Part shown: positions 35,378 to 48,144 of the stretch, in pieces
Layout of the letters: every line of letters starts with the position of its first letter
How positions within the stretch are numbered: position 1 is the stretch's first letter
Source: Membranipora membranacea
Lineage: Eukaryota; Bryozoa; Gymnolaemata; Cheilostomatida; Membraniporidae
Length of the DNA stretch: 60,000 bases
Reading direction: 5' to 3'
Assembly: GCA_914767715.1 (NCBI GenBank)
Contig: OU612067.1
Location: 9,984,001-10,044,000 of the forward strand
Notes under the pieces: generated by a model
Databases searched by the model: none
Seen by the model: only the letters and a program-made list of their open reading frames with translations
Told to the model about the DNA's origin: nothing
Made by a program: the position numbers and the translations under genes

Positions 35378-36810
35378 GTCTCCAGGTATTGAGATACTTC
35401 TTCTTCTTTCAGTAGCGAAGCCAAGTGACTAAGTAAGATGTCTTTCAACCTCAATAAACAGGTTGTACATTTCATGAAACAGCTGTTTATTCCCTTTGAA
35501 TGTGATAATATTATTAACCAATAGACATGCAATGTCATGACAGTTGCAACATTACTTGAAAGATATGAATCTTGTGCAAACAGTTGCACAAGAAAGTGTG
35601 ACTAATCAGACCTACCCATAGAGCTATTTTCAGTCAATGACACATATCTGGTATTTTAGGCGACAACAACAAAAGGCTCAATATGTTTTTGACTTGTTTA
35701 CCGGTATGTTGCAATGTTATGTATCCTCACACCTAAGCAAATTTGTCTATAATCTCAATTTAAACATTATTTATACATGGAGAAATGACCCTGCAATATG
35801 TTACTCAGTAATATTCCAGATATTAAAAAAAATTGTGTGCTCCATCATTCTTACCAGTACCGCTACCAGTGGCTAACACAAGTTGTAAGAATCAGACTGC
35901 TAAGTAAATTTGTCTCAATAGCAATGTTGTATAGCGTACCCAATTATAGATATCAATTCCAAAATTGGTCTCGTGATTTTCTGCAGCTGACAGGATTCAA
36001 CCATATTTTCAATTAACGGTGAGAAATGGCTCACAACAAACTATATAGATTACAAATCCAGTATAGCAGTTAAAGTTAGTATTTCCTGAGTAATTTAGTA
36101 TGAATCATATTGAGTAAAGTTGCAGACTGAGAAGGGTTCTTTTCTCAAAGCCTTATTCATAGGAAGCCTTACATAATCCTCAAAAATAGTAGTACCTACT
36201 TACCTTGGCCTCTGAATCCAGTCATTGTGTTATCAGAGGTTTCGATAGAAATAATGCTGCTCTAGCTATTGTGGAACTGTATTATCGTACTCTTTTCTCC
36301 AACTTTTGGGTAGTTATAGTGTGGTTTATCCTCCTCTTATCTTCGTAAACAATTATAGATAGAATAAATAATGGACAATCTTGATTGAGTTATCCAGAAT
36401 GGGATCACAAAAAGAGGTACAATGACTGCTGAAGCTATGAATACTCTTGGAGCACAGCATTTAAGATGGCAGATGAGTTGTCCAAATATCAGGTTTTATC
36501 AATTAAGACTGAAGCTCCATTGATCGACTCTTTTCCTATTTAAGGAATTGAGAAAAGTTTCAATCATCAAATTACTATTTTAGAGACTGCATGCAGACCA
36601 ATACATGTTATAGTCAGGCAGCTACTCATGATGTAGTAAAATATATGTAGGAATAAATAAATCCAAAGCTCATCTGGGCAGGAATCTTCATCGAAAATTA
36701 AGATTTTGGGATACAACATACACTGGTGCGCGTACCACTGCACAACACACAGGTCTTCAGCTAAACACCATGAGTCAAACATTGTTTCGAGGCCTTCTCT
36801 AGTACAACCT
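35378..36810. other. Upstream region of copy 4; no gene
   Basis: AT-rich DNA. An exon-like end with a good donor on the minus strand (about 36205-36225, read LDSEAK then GTAAGT) vaguely recalls the end of the anchor exon, but no further similarity supports it. Confidence 0.4.
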
Positions 36811-37462
36811 CCTCATGGCCGGCCCCAGCAGCATGAAGCCACCCCTGTGTGTTGCTGAGCATCTCAATCAATCTCATCGATCCCTCAGTGCATTTTTAAG
36901 TTTCGGTGGTTTGACATAATTGGTGTGTTTACGCTGTTGCGCAACCAGGGAGGCTGCCAACTCTTCACTGTTTCAGTGCAACAATGTTCGCCCCATCACT
37001 CTCATGCTTATACTCTGAGCCAAACCAGTGCAGGGAGGTTTGCTTTCCATCAACTCATCGGCGCAAAGTCGCTATCGTCAAGGCACCCGCCCCTCGTTCA
37101 CTACTCAAATTCACCACATTGAGCATAGTACAACTCATTCACAAGTCAGAGAGATGACTTGTTTGCGCTACAGCCAGTAGGGTGACTGTGATTTCCTGTC
37201 TCGCTCTGCCTGCCTTTTATGCGAGGGCCAAGCCTTTAATCCTATGTTTGTAATACCTTAGATCTAACTCAGACTCACTTTGATTTTTCACCCTGCAGAG
37301 ATTAAACTACTTTAATTTGAGTATTAAAGACATAATCTTGCTTAGCCTTCTACCCCAAGCAGTTTGCTTATCATCACTTAATCCCCTCATTCTAATCCTT
37401 AAAATGATGATAACAAAAGGAATTAAGTGAGTGTGTTAAACCCCAGCTTACAAGAAATAGGA
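36811..37462 (-). other. Probable 3' UTR of the RLE-type LINE relic
   Basis: GC-richer sequence directly downstream (minus strand) of the endonuclease fragment. Composition contrast and position suggest LINE 3' UTR. No coding signal. Confidence 0.4.
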
Positions 37463-38389
37463 TTACTTAGCTTTTGTCTTTACACAGTGCTGTTGCCAAA
37501 TCCATGCAGATGCGCTTTCTGCCTCATGTACTATGCTTTTTGTGGCTTGTTTGAGTGCTCTTCCTGAAAGCCCGACTCTAGTCAGAAATTTGGTAGCTGA
37601 TCTAGCCATGAATCCACGGCAGCCAACTTCCACTGCAAATAATTCGCAATTCCAACCTTTGTCTTGGCATTGTGTGACCAGATCTTTGTATCTTGTCAGT
37701 TTTCTCTCATGCGCGTATGAGAGATTTTCTTCCCAAGGCACCGTCAATTCCATTAGTATTAGTGCTTTTTCGTTGTCAGACCAAACAATTAAGTCTGGTC
37801 TTTGGTTCGTGATCACAATATGCTGTGGCATGCTGAGCTGCTCTGTGAGGTCGCATTTCAACTGCCATTCTCCGCTGTTCATCAATCCCTTTTTGCGCAA
37901 AATCTTTTCACGCGCTTCACCACCAGCATTAGCATATTCACACTTCTCCATGACATACTTACACAACACTTTCAGGACTTGATTATGCCTATACGTGTAT
38001 CTTCCCAGGCTCTGTTGGCAATTCGCCAGTATATGTCGAAGTGTGCCCTTAGCCGAGCACTCGGCGCATTTCGAGTTCTCGGTCAAATTCCAGCGTTCCA
38101 GGTTTGCCGGGGTCGGAGGTTGATCATAAGCTGCACCAACCAGAAAGCTGATCCTTTGTGGCTCCATCGACCACAATTCTGTCCATTTAAGCTGACGCTG
38201 CTCAACAGACTCCCAACAAGTCCACCTGCCTTGTTGGGCTTGGCCTACAGCTTGTGTCTGGCGACGCTCCTCTTCTATCTTGCGCACTTCATCAACTACC
38301 ATCTCCCGTCTAACCTTTGGGCTTTCCTTTGAGATCCACCGGTTTGCTTCCCAGCCGATGCCATGACCTGCAGTTGTCACAGCACCCAC
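37463..38389 (-). pseudogene. 5'-truncated LINE: C-terminal zinc knuckle and restriction-like endonuclease
   Basis: An open 308-residue frame with LVGAAYDQPPTPANLERWNL, the knuckle CAECSAKGTLRHILANC, and the core RPDLIVWSDNEKALILMELT. This is the PD...E-x-T pattern of restriction-like endonucleases in R2/NeSL-type LINEs, followed by a basic helical tail. The upstream reverse transcriptase is absent, typical 5' truncation, yet this part is still open. In life it would nick the target DNA for target-primed reverse transcription. I cannot assign the exact clade. Confidence 0.8.
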
Positions 38390-38579
38390 AATCTCACTTA
38401 TCTCCAGTCGAGAAGATTGTTAGTCCTTTATTCTGCGATGGTGTCACTTGACCATCTTTGTGTTTGACTGAGATTCATACAGGCCGCGCAACGACTGGTT
38501 TATTGATATCTTAATTGGTCTATTGATTTTCTGAAATAATTATATCTAAACAGTGCGGGAGGAATTATGCTGTATTTGA

Positions 38580-38990
38580 GTCGAAGATCCAGGGGGATTT
38601 TCCGATCTTTCAGGTTTCTTTTGATAATGTCAGCTTTGGGTGTCCAATTCCATGTTTACCCTCAGTGGGTTGTGAGTACAATACAAGCTTTGGTATTCGG
38701 GTGTTATCTAGTCTGTTGACATGACCAGTCCATCTGAGGCATCTGCTGATGAGAATGTCGCACATGCTAGGCAAAGAAATCGCTTTCAGGATCCTTTCAT
38801 TTGATAAGAACTGTCACCACTTGATGTTAGTATCCCTCTCAGCTGTCTCGTCATGAATGCACTAAGTTTATAAGCAGTAACCTTGTACAGAACCAGGATT
38901 TAACACCATAGAGAAGAGCTGATAGAACAATGGCTCTGTACACAGCACTTTTTCCAAAAAGCAAAATTAAGATCACAAGTTGTTCGGACC
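38580..38990 (-). pseudogene. RTE-like or other LINE C-terminal fragment, decayed
   Basis: Minus-strand pieces in shifting frames read AVYRAIVLSALLYGVKSW, RWTGHVNRLDNTRIPK and then LKDRK. This matches the common order (YGxETW ... RWxGHVxRMxxxRIPK ... LKxxLK) downstream of the RT palm in several LINE families. Numerous stops. Confidence 0.6.
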
Positions 38991-39249
38991 TTTTTATCCT
39001 GGGCGATGTCCTGCCAGTATATTATATACTTCTTTTCTTGTGAGACTTCATGATCTGTATTTGAATATAAGCTTGCAAATGATTTGTAAGGCTACTCTGA
39101 GTTTTGCAGGTTATCAGAGCAGCCCTCTCCTCAGGCTGAGGAAATTCTGTACTGGCAAGGTACAGATCCTCAGCTGTCGCAGTTTCTGGCCAGATGTGCT
39201 GTAGATTTACATACACATTGCCCTTACAGGTTGTCACGTTCCTGGCTTA

Positions 39250-42200
39250 TTTTCATGCTCAGTGACTTATATGCTTTCCTCGTTATGTCCCCCTACATTT
39301 TTTAAAATTGATGCAGAAACCATCACAAATTGATTGAAAGTTATTGTCCAGGCTTGGTGGTGGAATTACTATTTAATCCACGAAATGAATGCAAAAAATC
39401 ATGAATTTCATAAAAAATGATGAAATGTTGGCAAAAAATTATCTTTTAACCAGATGACTCAATTAAAATGCACTTCTACATATGCTAGAAGCGTCAAATT
39501 TTTTTGCTAACCACATTATGACGATATCAATATATGAATCATTTTGGGTCACTCTATCGCTATTTCCCTTCATTTAATGCAGCATTTCTTAAAATTTATT
39601 CTCAGTTTTCTCATATAAACTTTTGATGCAAGCTGACATGGTACATTTATCCTCTATTGCATAGAACTAGGCACAGCATATAAAGGATTCCTTTGTTTAC
39701 CAAATGTTGAAACAATGAAAAGCATTGAATCGTATAGAGGCCTCACACTCAGCACAATACAACGTTACAGAATTAATATCACAATGAAGATTTTATGTGA
39801 ACCCGTAGTCTTGTCTTCTAACATGACAGCACTTAAAATGATAACAGATTATGAGCATGGAATGCTGACTTAGATTATTGTTCCTAAAATGAAGATGGAA
39901 CCCTTATTTAATTGTGAAAGCAAAATATAAAAATTACTTAGGTATGGTAGAAAAACCAGTAATTTTAGAAACCTCCACATGGCAGCGAATATTCCGATTC
40001 TAAAACAGGGACCGGCAGATTTATTCAATATTTTACCTTAGTTATTTCAGTACACATGAATGGGGGTTAATGTGATCACAGTACACTCTTCATTTTTTTA
40101 ATACCTATAAGATAATTTGTCAAGTCTTATGAGCTTGCCTCTTCCACTTTCATGCCACCAAATTTCAGTATCTTGCCCAGATCATAACCTTACAGCAAAT
40201 TTACACATCACGCAGCACTATTAGCAATGACAATAGTAACAAGATCTCGCAAATCCCTGTCAAAGAGTAGCAAATTCAAGCAGCATCCAAGCATTGTATC
40301 TCATACCATTTTACATCGTACAGGGGCACACACAGCAATTCCAGTGCGTTATGTTGTAATATTTCAATACTTCTAGACTCTAGTGTTTTGTCAGATCAGG
40401 GAAACACATTGTTTCTCAGCTGTTGACACTTGATTACTTATTTTTCACATGTTTTGAGTACTGTGTATTGCCAGCGTTTCAATTAGGCCCAATGTAATAG
40501 ATTAACCATAACCATAAACCCTGCTTGGTGATTTCACCTGGGTTTGTTATTGAAACATCTTCTTGTGAAAACTACTCTGAGTTTGTTCACCTAAACAAGG
40601 ATAGGTGTCTCCTGTCTCTTTGAAATAGTTTCATTGATATTGAGTTTACAATGGATGTGAAGCCTAATCCCCCAAGAAACAATAGAGTGAGGGCTGATTA
40701 TTATCTCTAGGTATTTACACATGAATGTGTGCTATGTTATGTTGCTTGATAAAATCTCTTATAAATGGTCTGTGTATGGTGGGTTCAATGAATGAGATTA
40801 TCCTGTTATTGCCAAAAATTTGCAATGGCTCCTGCAGTGAGAGTTCGCTCCTGTAGACTAGCTATATTGAAGAAGACAATATCAAGTTGTTTGCAATTAT
40901 GGACTCAAATTTAATTGCTTGAGTTTGATATTTCAGGGAGGGTGGGAGAGGGTATATCCCACCCTCCCTGGTTATTTCAGACCATCATTTTATTGGTATT
41001 AATTTTAAATATGTGTAGATTGGTGTACCAAAATCAAGGATGAAGAAAATCAGTGCCTAGTGACGTTGGCTATAGCTATTTGCTCATATTGTAGGCAAAA
41101 ACATATGTAAGACATTTATTCTGTGTCACAGGAATTTCATGATGCAAGCCTGGTCTAAGGCCAGTCCAAGGGAAAAATCATGGTAATTGGCTATTGCACT
41201 GCTCTGCCTATTCTACCCAGGGCTGTATCCATGGAGTAGGCAAACCAGGCTGGGTACAGGAAATGCGTTGGAAAGTCTAGGGAAGGATATTGAGGAACTA
41301 TCTGAGGAATAGAGGTAGTTTAATGTGTTCCAGCCCATTTTGGAAGGAAAATTATAGATTGGCTTGGAAAATTTATCGAATTAGGGAGCTCATTCAAGAG
41401 CTGCTTGATGATTTTGACTTTGCTGCAACAAACTTTTTGCATGGGTTTTATTTCATTCGACGGGCATCTTAAATTGAGACATGCTTGAAAATGATTCAGA
41501 CAGTGGCAATATCACATTTCTGGCCATAGCCTACCTTATGTCAAAAATATTGGTTTAAAACTCATTGATGACATCTTAACCTCAAAACAAGTAAGAATTG
41601 GCAAATCACACCATATCAACCAGCCTAATCCATTCATAATCCCAACCAATCTCACAATGGCCCCTCTGGGCGCCTGGTTATTAAAGGTTTAAGAGGATAC
41701 ACTGTTGACTCTACCCCACATGTGGCAAGAAATTTAAAAGTATCATAGAGAAAAAAGAGTAAAGGAAACTATTGGATACTAAGTTGTTGCAGCTCTAATG
41801 CTGCCATCCGGAGTTAAATGCTGCTGCTCTAGATTATCATCAATTTGACAAGTTTGTTTAAGGAAACTTTATACCTCCTAGTCCCCAGTCCTCTGTCGAT
41901 AAAGTTCCAACTCAGTGAGCATGGTATACGATAGGCTGATTTAAAAATACCATACAAGGCTAAGACCAAAGCTACCAAAGCCTTGCAGAATCAAAATCAA
42001 ATTTAATTGACCAGTAATTATGTGTATTGATAATATCACTTGTTAATTTTCGGATCTTATTAAAGTTAAAATTGACAAAAATTCACTGCTGCTGCATGAA
42101 TTTTTCTCCGTTACTTTTGCTTAGTAATAGTTCAGTAAAGCAAAATTTTTTGTGCATTGAATTCTATTTCAAAATCACAATGTTTCCATATGTTGGTGTG

Positions 42201-42500
42201 GCATCATTAGAGTGCCAAATTGGATACATGGAATTAGCATCGACACTTAATTTTAGTATAGCATGTCAAATTCAAAACTGCTGGGCTTTCAATCAACAGA
42301 CAAATCAGTTGATACAAACTAGAATATCCACTGTCTTTTGTTTCTATTCTTCTAAATTTCTTGTGGATTTTGTTTAGCAGAACAAAAGACTTTCTATATG
42401 TATATAAACTTTGTGGGGTAATAACTCTGGTTTAAATATTTATACAAACAAGGAGATGATAATTCCTGCAGCTATTGAACTACAAAATCCATATAAGTCA
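39250..42500. other. Long stretch without a supported gene
   Basis: AT-rich DNA with no exon chain, domain or strong repeat that I could support. A 19-bp inverted repeat (GGGAGGGTGGGAGAGGG against CCCACCCTCCC) occurs near 40936-40971. Confidence 0.45.
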
Positions 42501-42810
42501 CTGAGTGGTTTTGTCTCCCATAGATTCCCATATGATTAACCTTGTATCCAGTTTCCAGTGGTGCCCGCGAGGAGGGATGCATGGAGTCTTGGTATGCAGA
42601 GTCCGTAGTTTACATCCTCGTCACACCCTTGGTTGCAGCTCCTGGTTCCTTCCATTGTCATTCTCTCCACCACCACTAATAATTGATTAAGTGCATTTAT
42701 TGCTTGTATTTGGGGTCTCAGATAGGAGAACAAGCAGCAGTATGATATTAACAGCTTATTGCAGCTACTTTGAAAGGTAACCATCTGCCATTCAAACACT
42801 AGTCTTCTAC

Positions 42811-42850
42811 CTGCCTAATGGCTAAGCGGTCTAGCGCTCGCATAGTTGAG
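42811..42850 (+). repeat. tRNA-like SINE head, possible
   Basis: TGGCTAAGCGGTCTAGCGCT resembles a tRNA-Leu-type A box (internal Pol III promoter) as found in tRNA-derived SINEs. No clear B box or full cloverleaf follows. Confidence 0.3.
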
Positions 42851-43049
42851 GTATTGGGTGTTTCATAACTTTATTTCAGCTTCTTTTCTCGATCTGTGGG
42901 TTATTCATTCACCGATGCAGTCATAAATTTTGCATGAAACTAGTTGACCGTGACTACAATAACTACCTAAACCATCATGATTTGTGATTGACTGGACACT
43001 AAATAACAATATACATTCATTTCTAATGAGAAGGATGCATCCAATAACA

Positions 43050-43790
43050 TCACACAGCTGGACGGTTGTAGTTCGAACTCAGTTGATATTGTTGAATGTT
43101 TTGCTGATGCCTTTGTTTCAGTTTTCTCTACAGATAATGGCATTGCTGTCACATCCATCCAGAGCCTATCAATTGGATTGCATCATGGCTCAATAATTCA
43201 AACCTTGTTGTTACAGTTAATGGAGCTCGGTCATCCCCAGTGAAGTAACATCTAGTGTCCCCCAAGTTAGCTGCCTTTTCCTACTATTATTCTTACTATA
43301 ATATATTAATGATATACCTGATAATGTCAAATATTGTGCTACCAAACGATTCACTCCTCTACAAACCGATCAATAAACCATTGGAAGAGGACTACAAACT
43401 GATCTAGGTTCTTTAATATCATGGGCTGATTCCTACCAAATGAGTTTTAACATTAAATAATGGGAACATTCTAAAATAACAAGAGGTCAAGAGAGAACCC
43501 TTCTTCACCGTATAAAATTAATGATACCGAATTAAAATATGTAAATACTTTTAATTATCTTGGTGTAAATATTGACTCAAAACTTGAATTTGGAATTCAT
43601 ATTATTGATATTTGTCAGAGAGCATCCAACACACTTTACATACTTAGCCTGTCAACGAACATGAGCAACAGCATGTAAAACTCGCCCTGCCGGCCTATTA
43701 TTGAATATGTATCATATAATATGGTCATCCGATCTAATTAAATATGAGATAATACTCAAAAATAGAAAAGCTTTCTGCTGGTGTACTAAT
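43050..43790 (+). pseudogene. Decayed LINE fragment related to the 27.7-30.4 kb copy
   Basis: Frame-shifted pieces read CFADAFVSVFSTDNG (compare KFVEAFTSVFTYDDG at 28.9 kb), YINDIPDNVKYC, NDSLLYKPIN, then TFNYLGVNIDSKLEFGIHII and DICQRASNTLYIL. The RT centre is deleted and stops are frequent. Confidence 0.75.
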
Positions 43791-44864
43791 GAAAAGAAAT
43801 TTTTAATTCATCAATAATCAATCCTGTCGTGAAGTTATATATTTAACATTTGTTTATTTAATTAAATATCACCAAAGCACACCAATGACTGACTCAAAGT
43901 CATTACTTTTCGTTTTGCTATAAAATAGCTTTCTTGAGAATACATTTGGTTTCACAATAAAATGAAGCGTTAACAATCCGTGCTAGAATACACCTCAAAC
44001 AAAACAACATAGGTACACAGAATATCATTTTGAGATAGTACATGTATAAAAACAGTAATTAGGTATCAATAACTTTTGCAAATAATAGCAATATTTACAA
44101 TCCTATTTTGAGACTACATAATTTACCAATTAGCAATGGTGATTTATCAAACTACATTTTGATTAGGTATTAACAATACTCCATATGAGAATTATACCAT
44201 TTCATAATCAGGATAAGGTATTAACAATTCCCTACAATGATAATTGGATCATTTTCACTATGTTGGCCTCTCCGCAAGATCTTCTTTTCAAGCCATACAA
44301 GGCATTAACAATCTACCATCTGAAAACGTTAATATGCATAGATATATATATTTTTGGTTTATGTTGACAACATAGCTGTTGATTGATTGATGTTGTATTT
44401 TCTTATCAATATAGGCAGTATGAAATTGGAATAAATAACATTATTAAAGATAGATGGTAGATCTGCACACATATACACCCAAAGCAGTTATTTTATTTCT
44501 GATAAAGGATACCATACAATATAAGATACAAGGATAGGACTGCTATATTGTTACATGAAATATTGCGTCATACAGGATAGGACGTTGCATGGGGCCTATG
44601 AGTATAATAAACTGCAAACATCTATCATGATGATAAGATATTTTGAGTTTGATATGATGGAATAAATATCCTCTTTTAATCATGGCAAAAGTTTCTGACA
44701 TATAACCCTTTAGGTTTGACATTATTAGGGATGACATCAGTCGGTGCAGAGTTAAAAATAAACTAAGTATTTAAAAAAAACAAGGGTGAACTCACTTATA
44801 ACTTAAAAGGTGCAAACAAAACTATTAATTGAAACCTTGATGCGTTCTCTCTTCTACCCAGTCC
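43791..44864. other. Spacer with dispersed short repeats
   Basis: AT-rich. The phrase GTATTAACAAT or a close variant recurs near 44060, 44168, 44218 and 44304. No gene recognised. Confidence 0.4.
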
Positions 44865-46787
44865 TTATATAGCCAACAAAGATTCCTGTCCACAAACTGG
44901 TCTGCATACAGTTCGACAACCACGTCCAACATGGAAAGTCCCATCATCAGGCCTCTGGTAACGAAATCAAAGGTACAATTAGTTCAGCACCATTGTCAGT
45001 TTGATACACCAGCTGCTTTGAGTAAAAGATTTCCTGTTAGCACTCTATTTTCAATTTACCTAACAACGACCATATCGTGTTGTTTGCCGTTAGAATCTGG
45101 CTTAAAGCCTGGAGAGATTGAATCTTTCTTCTAAGGACAAGAGAAGTGGGCTACTGCCTGACATGTCGAAGCAGCTGAATTATTTACTTCGTAAAATACT
45201 ATGTAGCTTAAGGATGTGATATTAATCTTTAGTCAGACTACTAGCTATGTGTCAGTGCAGGAATTTTTGAGATGTAACATGTAGTTCCTGAGAACTTGAA
45301 AAGGCGATATATCAAGTTAATAAATCTTGGTGTGAGTTACAATGAATGAATTCGTTTATTGATAATATAGGGGATCATAGTACTGACCTGATTTATTTTT
45401 ACAGCACGCTTCACAATCAGATCATTCTACAAATATATACAAAAAAATTGCAGTAAGTTTGTGCCAATTCTGAGTAACAGCAACAGGTAGGTATAAATGG
45501 TTTCGAGAGCCCTTGATTCATTATTGAATATTGAGTATGGATATGATATGAAAGACATGCAACATAGAGGAAACATATCACAATTACAACTGAAGCTGTT
45601 TAATCATGGTAAAACAGCACTTTCCGATATCAACTACATTGATATATCGATAACACAAAACAACAATAAAAAATAAATATTAAGTACAGAGTAAGGCAAT
45701 CTGTGAGCCTTACAATAGGTTGTTGCACCAACAAGATTTATATAGCAGCTTGAGACTGAGCTGAAATTTCGAAACCCTTTGCATTGCATTATCAGATGAT
45801 GGAATATCCATATCTTTCACAATATTAACTCTGAAATAACACAGTCATGGCCAATTGTAGCCTGTCTAGACAAGCTTCGTTGAGAGGGGAGGGGAGGGGA
45901 GGGGACAGAGCTTGTCAACTCTTTCCTTAAACTCCAAGAAGAGAATGCTTCCCATTTAAAGTAGGTCAATCTTGGGTTAAATTTGAATGGCAAACAGAAT
46001 TCCCAAGTTTGTGTATAGGAATTTTCTCCCATGATTTCAAGAGAAGACAATGGCCTTCGAAACGATTTAAACGAAGGTTGACAAGAGTCGCTCTGCTCCC
46101 CCCCCCCCCCCCCCCGCCCCACAGCAACCGAGAAACTCATTGGTACGATTGTGTTACACGTTTCTTCATTGACATTGCTCGCATCGTTTTTACCATTGGT
46201 CTTGCATAATTTATGGTGAAATTTTAGCTACTAGGCCAAGGTCCAATGGCATTAAACCAAAATGTGTTGTCCATTCACCGGTATTGGAATATGAGGAGAG
46301 ATTGCGATATTATCCCAACTGATAGCTTACCTTAGTTACTGTAGACAAGTTTTCTGTTCCACGTAAATTAACTCTGTCCGTTGTTAAGAGCCAGGCGAAG
46401 ACACCAACAAGAGCGAGCAGTAAGCATCCCAGAATCAAGGCCACATAAAAGGAGATTGGCTGTTTATCGGGCTTCACGCTTTCCACCTAAAGAGTAGAAA
46501 GACAAGGTATGAGTTGCTTCAAGAAACATGTTATGGCTTCTATGTGTTATGCACATTTATTATGAAGACAATCATCTGTTGAAAGTCACTCAAATATGAG
46601 CAATATTGCTAAGATATAAGACCAAACATTGAAATATTGGAATGCACCTCTGAGTCCATCCTTTTGCACCCCTACGAGCAGATTTGCTCAACATTGATAC
46701 AATTTTTAGTCCCAGTTCTAACCTCCAACTTATAAACCAGTTCGTTCAACTTAATAATACACTTACCTTAACTGTTTTGATCTTCAT
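44865..46787 (-). CDS. Anchored Cys-peptide family copy 5
   Basis: Minus-strand exons, all phase 0: 46767-46787 (MKIKTVK), 46331-46486 (52 codons), 45388-45426 (13 codons, NDLIVKRAVKINQ) and 44865-44954 (29 codons plus TAA). The product is 101 residues: a basic N-terminus (VKPDKQP), a signal anchor (SFYVALILGCLLLALVGVFA), a linker with a KR pair, and the end FHVGRGCRTVCRPVC then GQESLLAI. Exon lengths 156, 39 and 90 nt recur in other copies (156 in all; 39 in copy 3; 90 in copy 1), which strongly supports the model. Only three Cys lie outside the membrane, so an intermolecular disulphide is possible. An upstream block is shared with copy 3. Function unknown. Confidence 0.8.
45886..45904 (+). 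repeat. G-quadruplex motif in intron of copy 5
   Basis: Four GGGG runs separated by single A bases, the canonical form of a stable intramolecular quadruplex. It lies in the intron between the anchor and linker exons, on the strand opposite to the transcript. Confidence 0.85.
46098..46115 (+). repeat. Poly(C) tract in the same intron
   Basis: Eighteen consecutive C, read as poly(G) in the minus-strand transcript of copy 5. Confidence 0.95.
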
Positions 46788-46873
46788 GTTGCAAGCTGAC
46801 TGCACTGATGCTGTGACTTAACTGACACACTTGACACAAATATTTGTTATGAGATCAAGATATTAATTACAAA

Positions 46874-46919
46874 ATTGACCTTTTCATCTAGGGCTGGGCA
46901 GCATAACCACTTTAATTGC
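46874..46919 (-). promoter_or_regulatory. Upstream block conserved with copy 3
   Basis: Counterpart of 26921-26966, beginning 87 bp upstream of the copy 5 start codon. It is a candidate promoter element because the introns of these two copies are much less alike here. Confidence 0.5.
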
Positions 46920-48127
46920 GCCCACAGAAAATTAGTCAAGCCTTTTCTGCCTCACTGACAGTCATAAAGAAAGATAAAGCCATTTTTATTTCGCCGATTG
47001 AGTCAAGAGTGCTCAATAAGATTATTCAAATTTATGAAGTTTTTTGAACAGAGCACCCAACTAGACACCAATTCGAAGAAAGCAAGTACAACAGCGCAGA
47101 GGAAACATTTCCTCTGAATTAACTAAAGAAAATCAGGCTGGTTACGGTAACCTAGTGAGATCGATTGGCTATCATCCATCATATTTATGGATAAGGTATG
47201 TGCTATTCACAGGTGCTCTTCTAATAACAGTATCAGCCAAATGGGTTTCATTTTTTTTTTGCATTGCCCATCCCTAGTTTTGCCTGACCGGAAGATATCA
47301 CTAGATGTATATCATCCTATTGATGTGACATTTTAATTACTTTAACAATCATTTGTTTTGTCATATCAAGTTTACTGAAAACAAAAATGTAGCTGCCAAA
47401 AACAACCACTGTATATTTAATAAGTATGTATGATATCATCGTCAACAACAATTTCCTCTCAAACTATTTTTTGACCTGATTCATACGATTGTTTTTATTG
47501 TTATTTATTATGTTGCTTCATAATTTCTATTCTAGGTAAACAGCCGCCGTTTTTGTATTTATTCATGTCCTTCAGCAATAGACTTGATCTGCTTGTATCA
47601 ATGAACTGAGAAATACAGCGCATAGTTGGTATATAAAGTCTATGATTTTATTTATAATGGACCAACAATATTGTAGGAGTTATGTCCTTTGTTAACATGA
47701 GAAGACAACCCGCTGATCAGCTGTAATATTCAGTTTAAGACTATACTCTGTCTCATATAGATATACTGGTAATGACAGTGATTTTATGTTGTCCGAATTG
47801 ATTTTATTCCATTTGCCATCATCCATGATAATGTGCAGAGGTAGCTTTTTTATTAGTCTTACGATCCTTGCACCAGTTGCTATTTCCATTCTGATCTATG
47901 ACAGAGATCAAACACGTTTTTTTCCAGCTTACTCTTGTGATTATCATGAACATCTTCAACTTCCCAACTAGTACCATATGCAGCCCCCCCCCCCCCCACT
48001 TCCTACACAGATTGTAGGTTCATGCTTTAGAGGCTTCCGATCACTTTTAAGATTGCACACAATGGTAATAACTTGGCTTTTCAAGGGGCTGCATGCTTGT
48101 CATTATGACTTTAGTCAACAGTATAGT
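46920..48127. other. Intergenic stretch
   Basis: No gene supported. A poly(C)14 tract lies at 47984-47997. A hydrophobic frame at 47786-47971 (ISLTILAPVAISILIYD) could mimic a membrane segment but has no splice partners. Confidence 0.45.
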
Positions 48128-48144
48128 CAGTTAGGAAGGTGACA

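Noticed and set aside
36205-36225. Exon-like end with strong donor on the minus strand, considered as an alternative start exon for copy 4
   Set aside because: Its ATG frame ends in phase 1, incompatible with the phase-0 anchor exon. The MDNRE exon at 35363-35377 fits.
42811-42850. A true tRNA gene
   Set aside because: Only an A-box-like stretch is visible; acceptor stem pairing and the B box are absent.
47786-47971. Possible transmembrane exon of a second receptor near the orphan tail exon
   Set aside because: No similarity to the receptor TM exon and no matching splice sites or phase.
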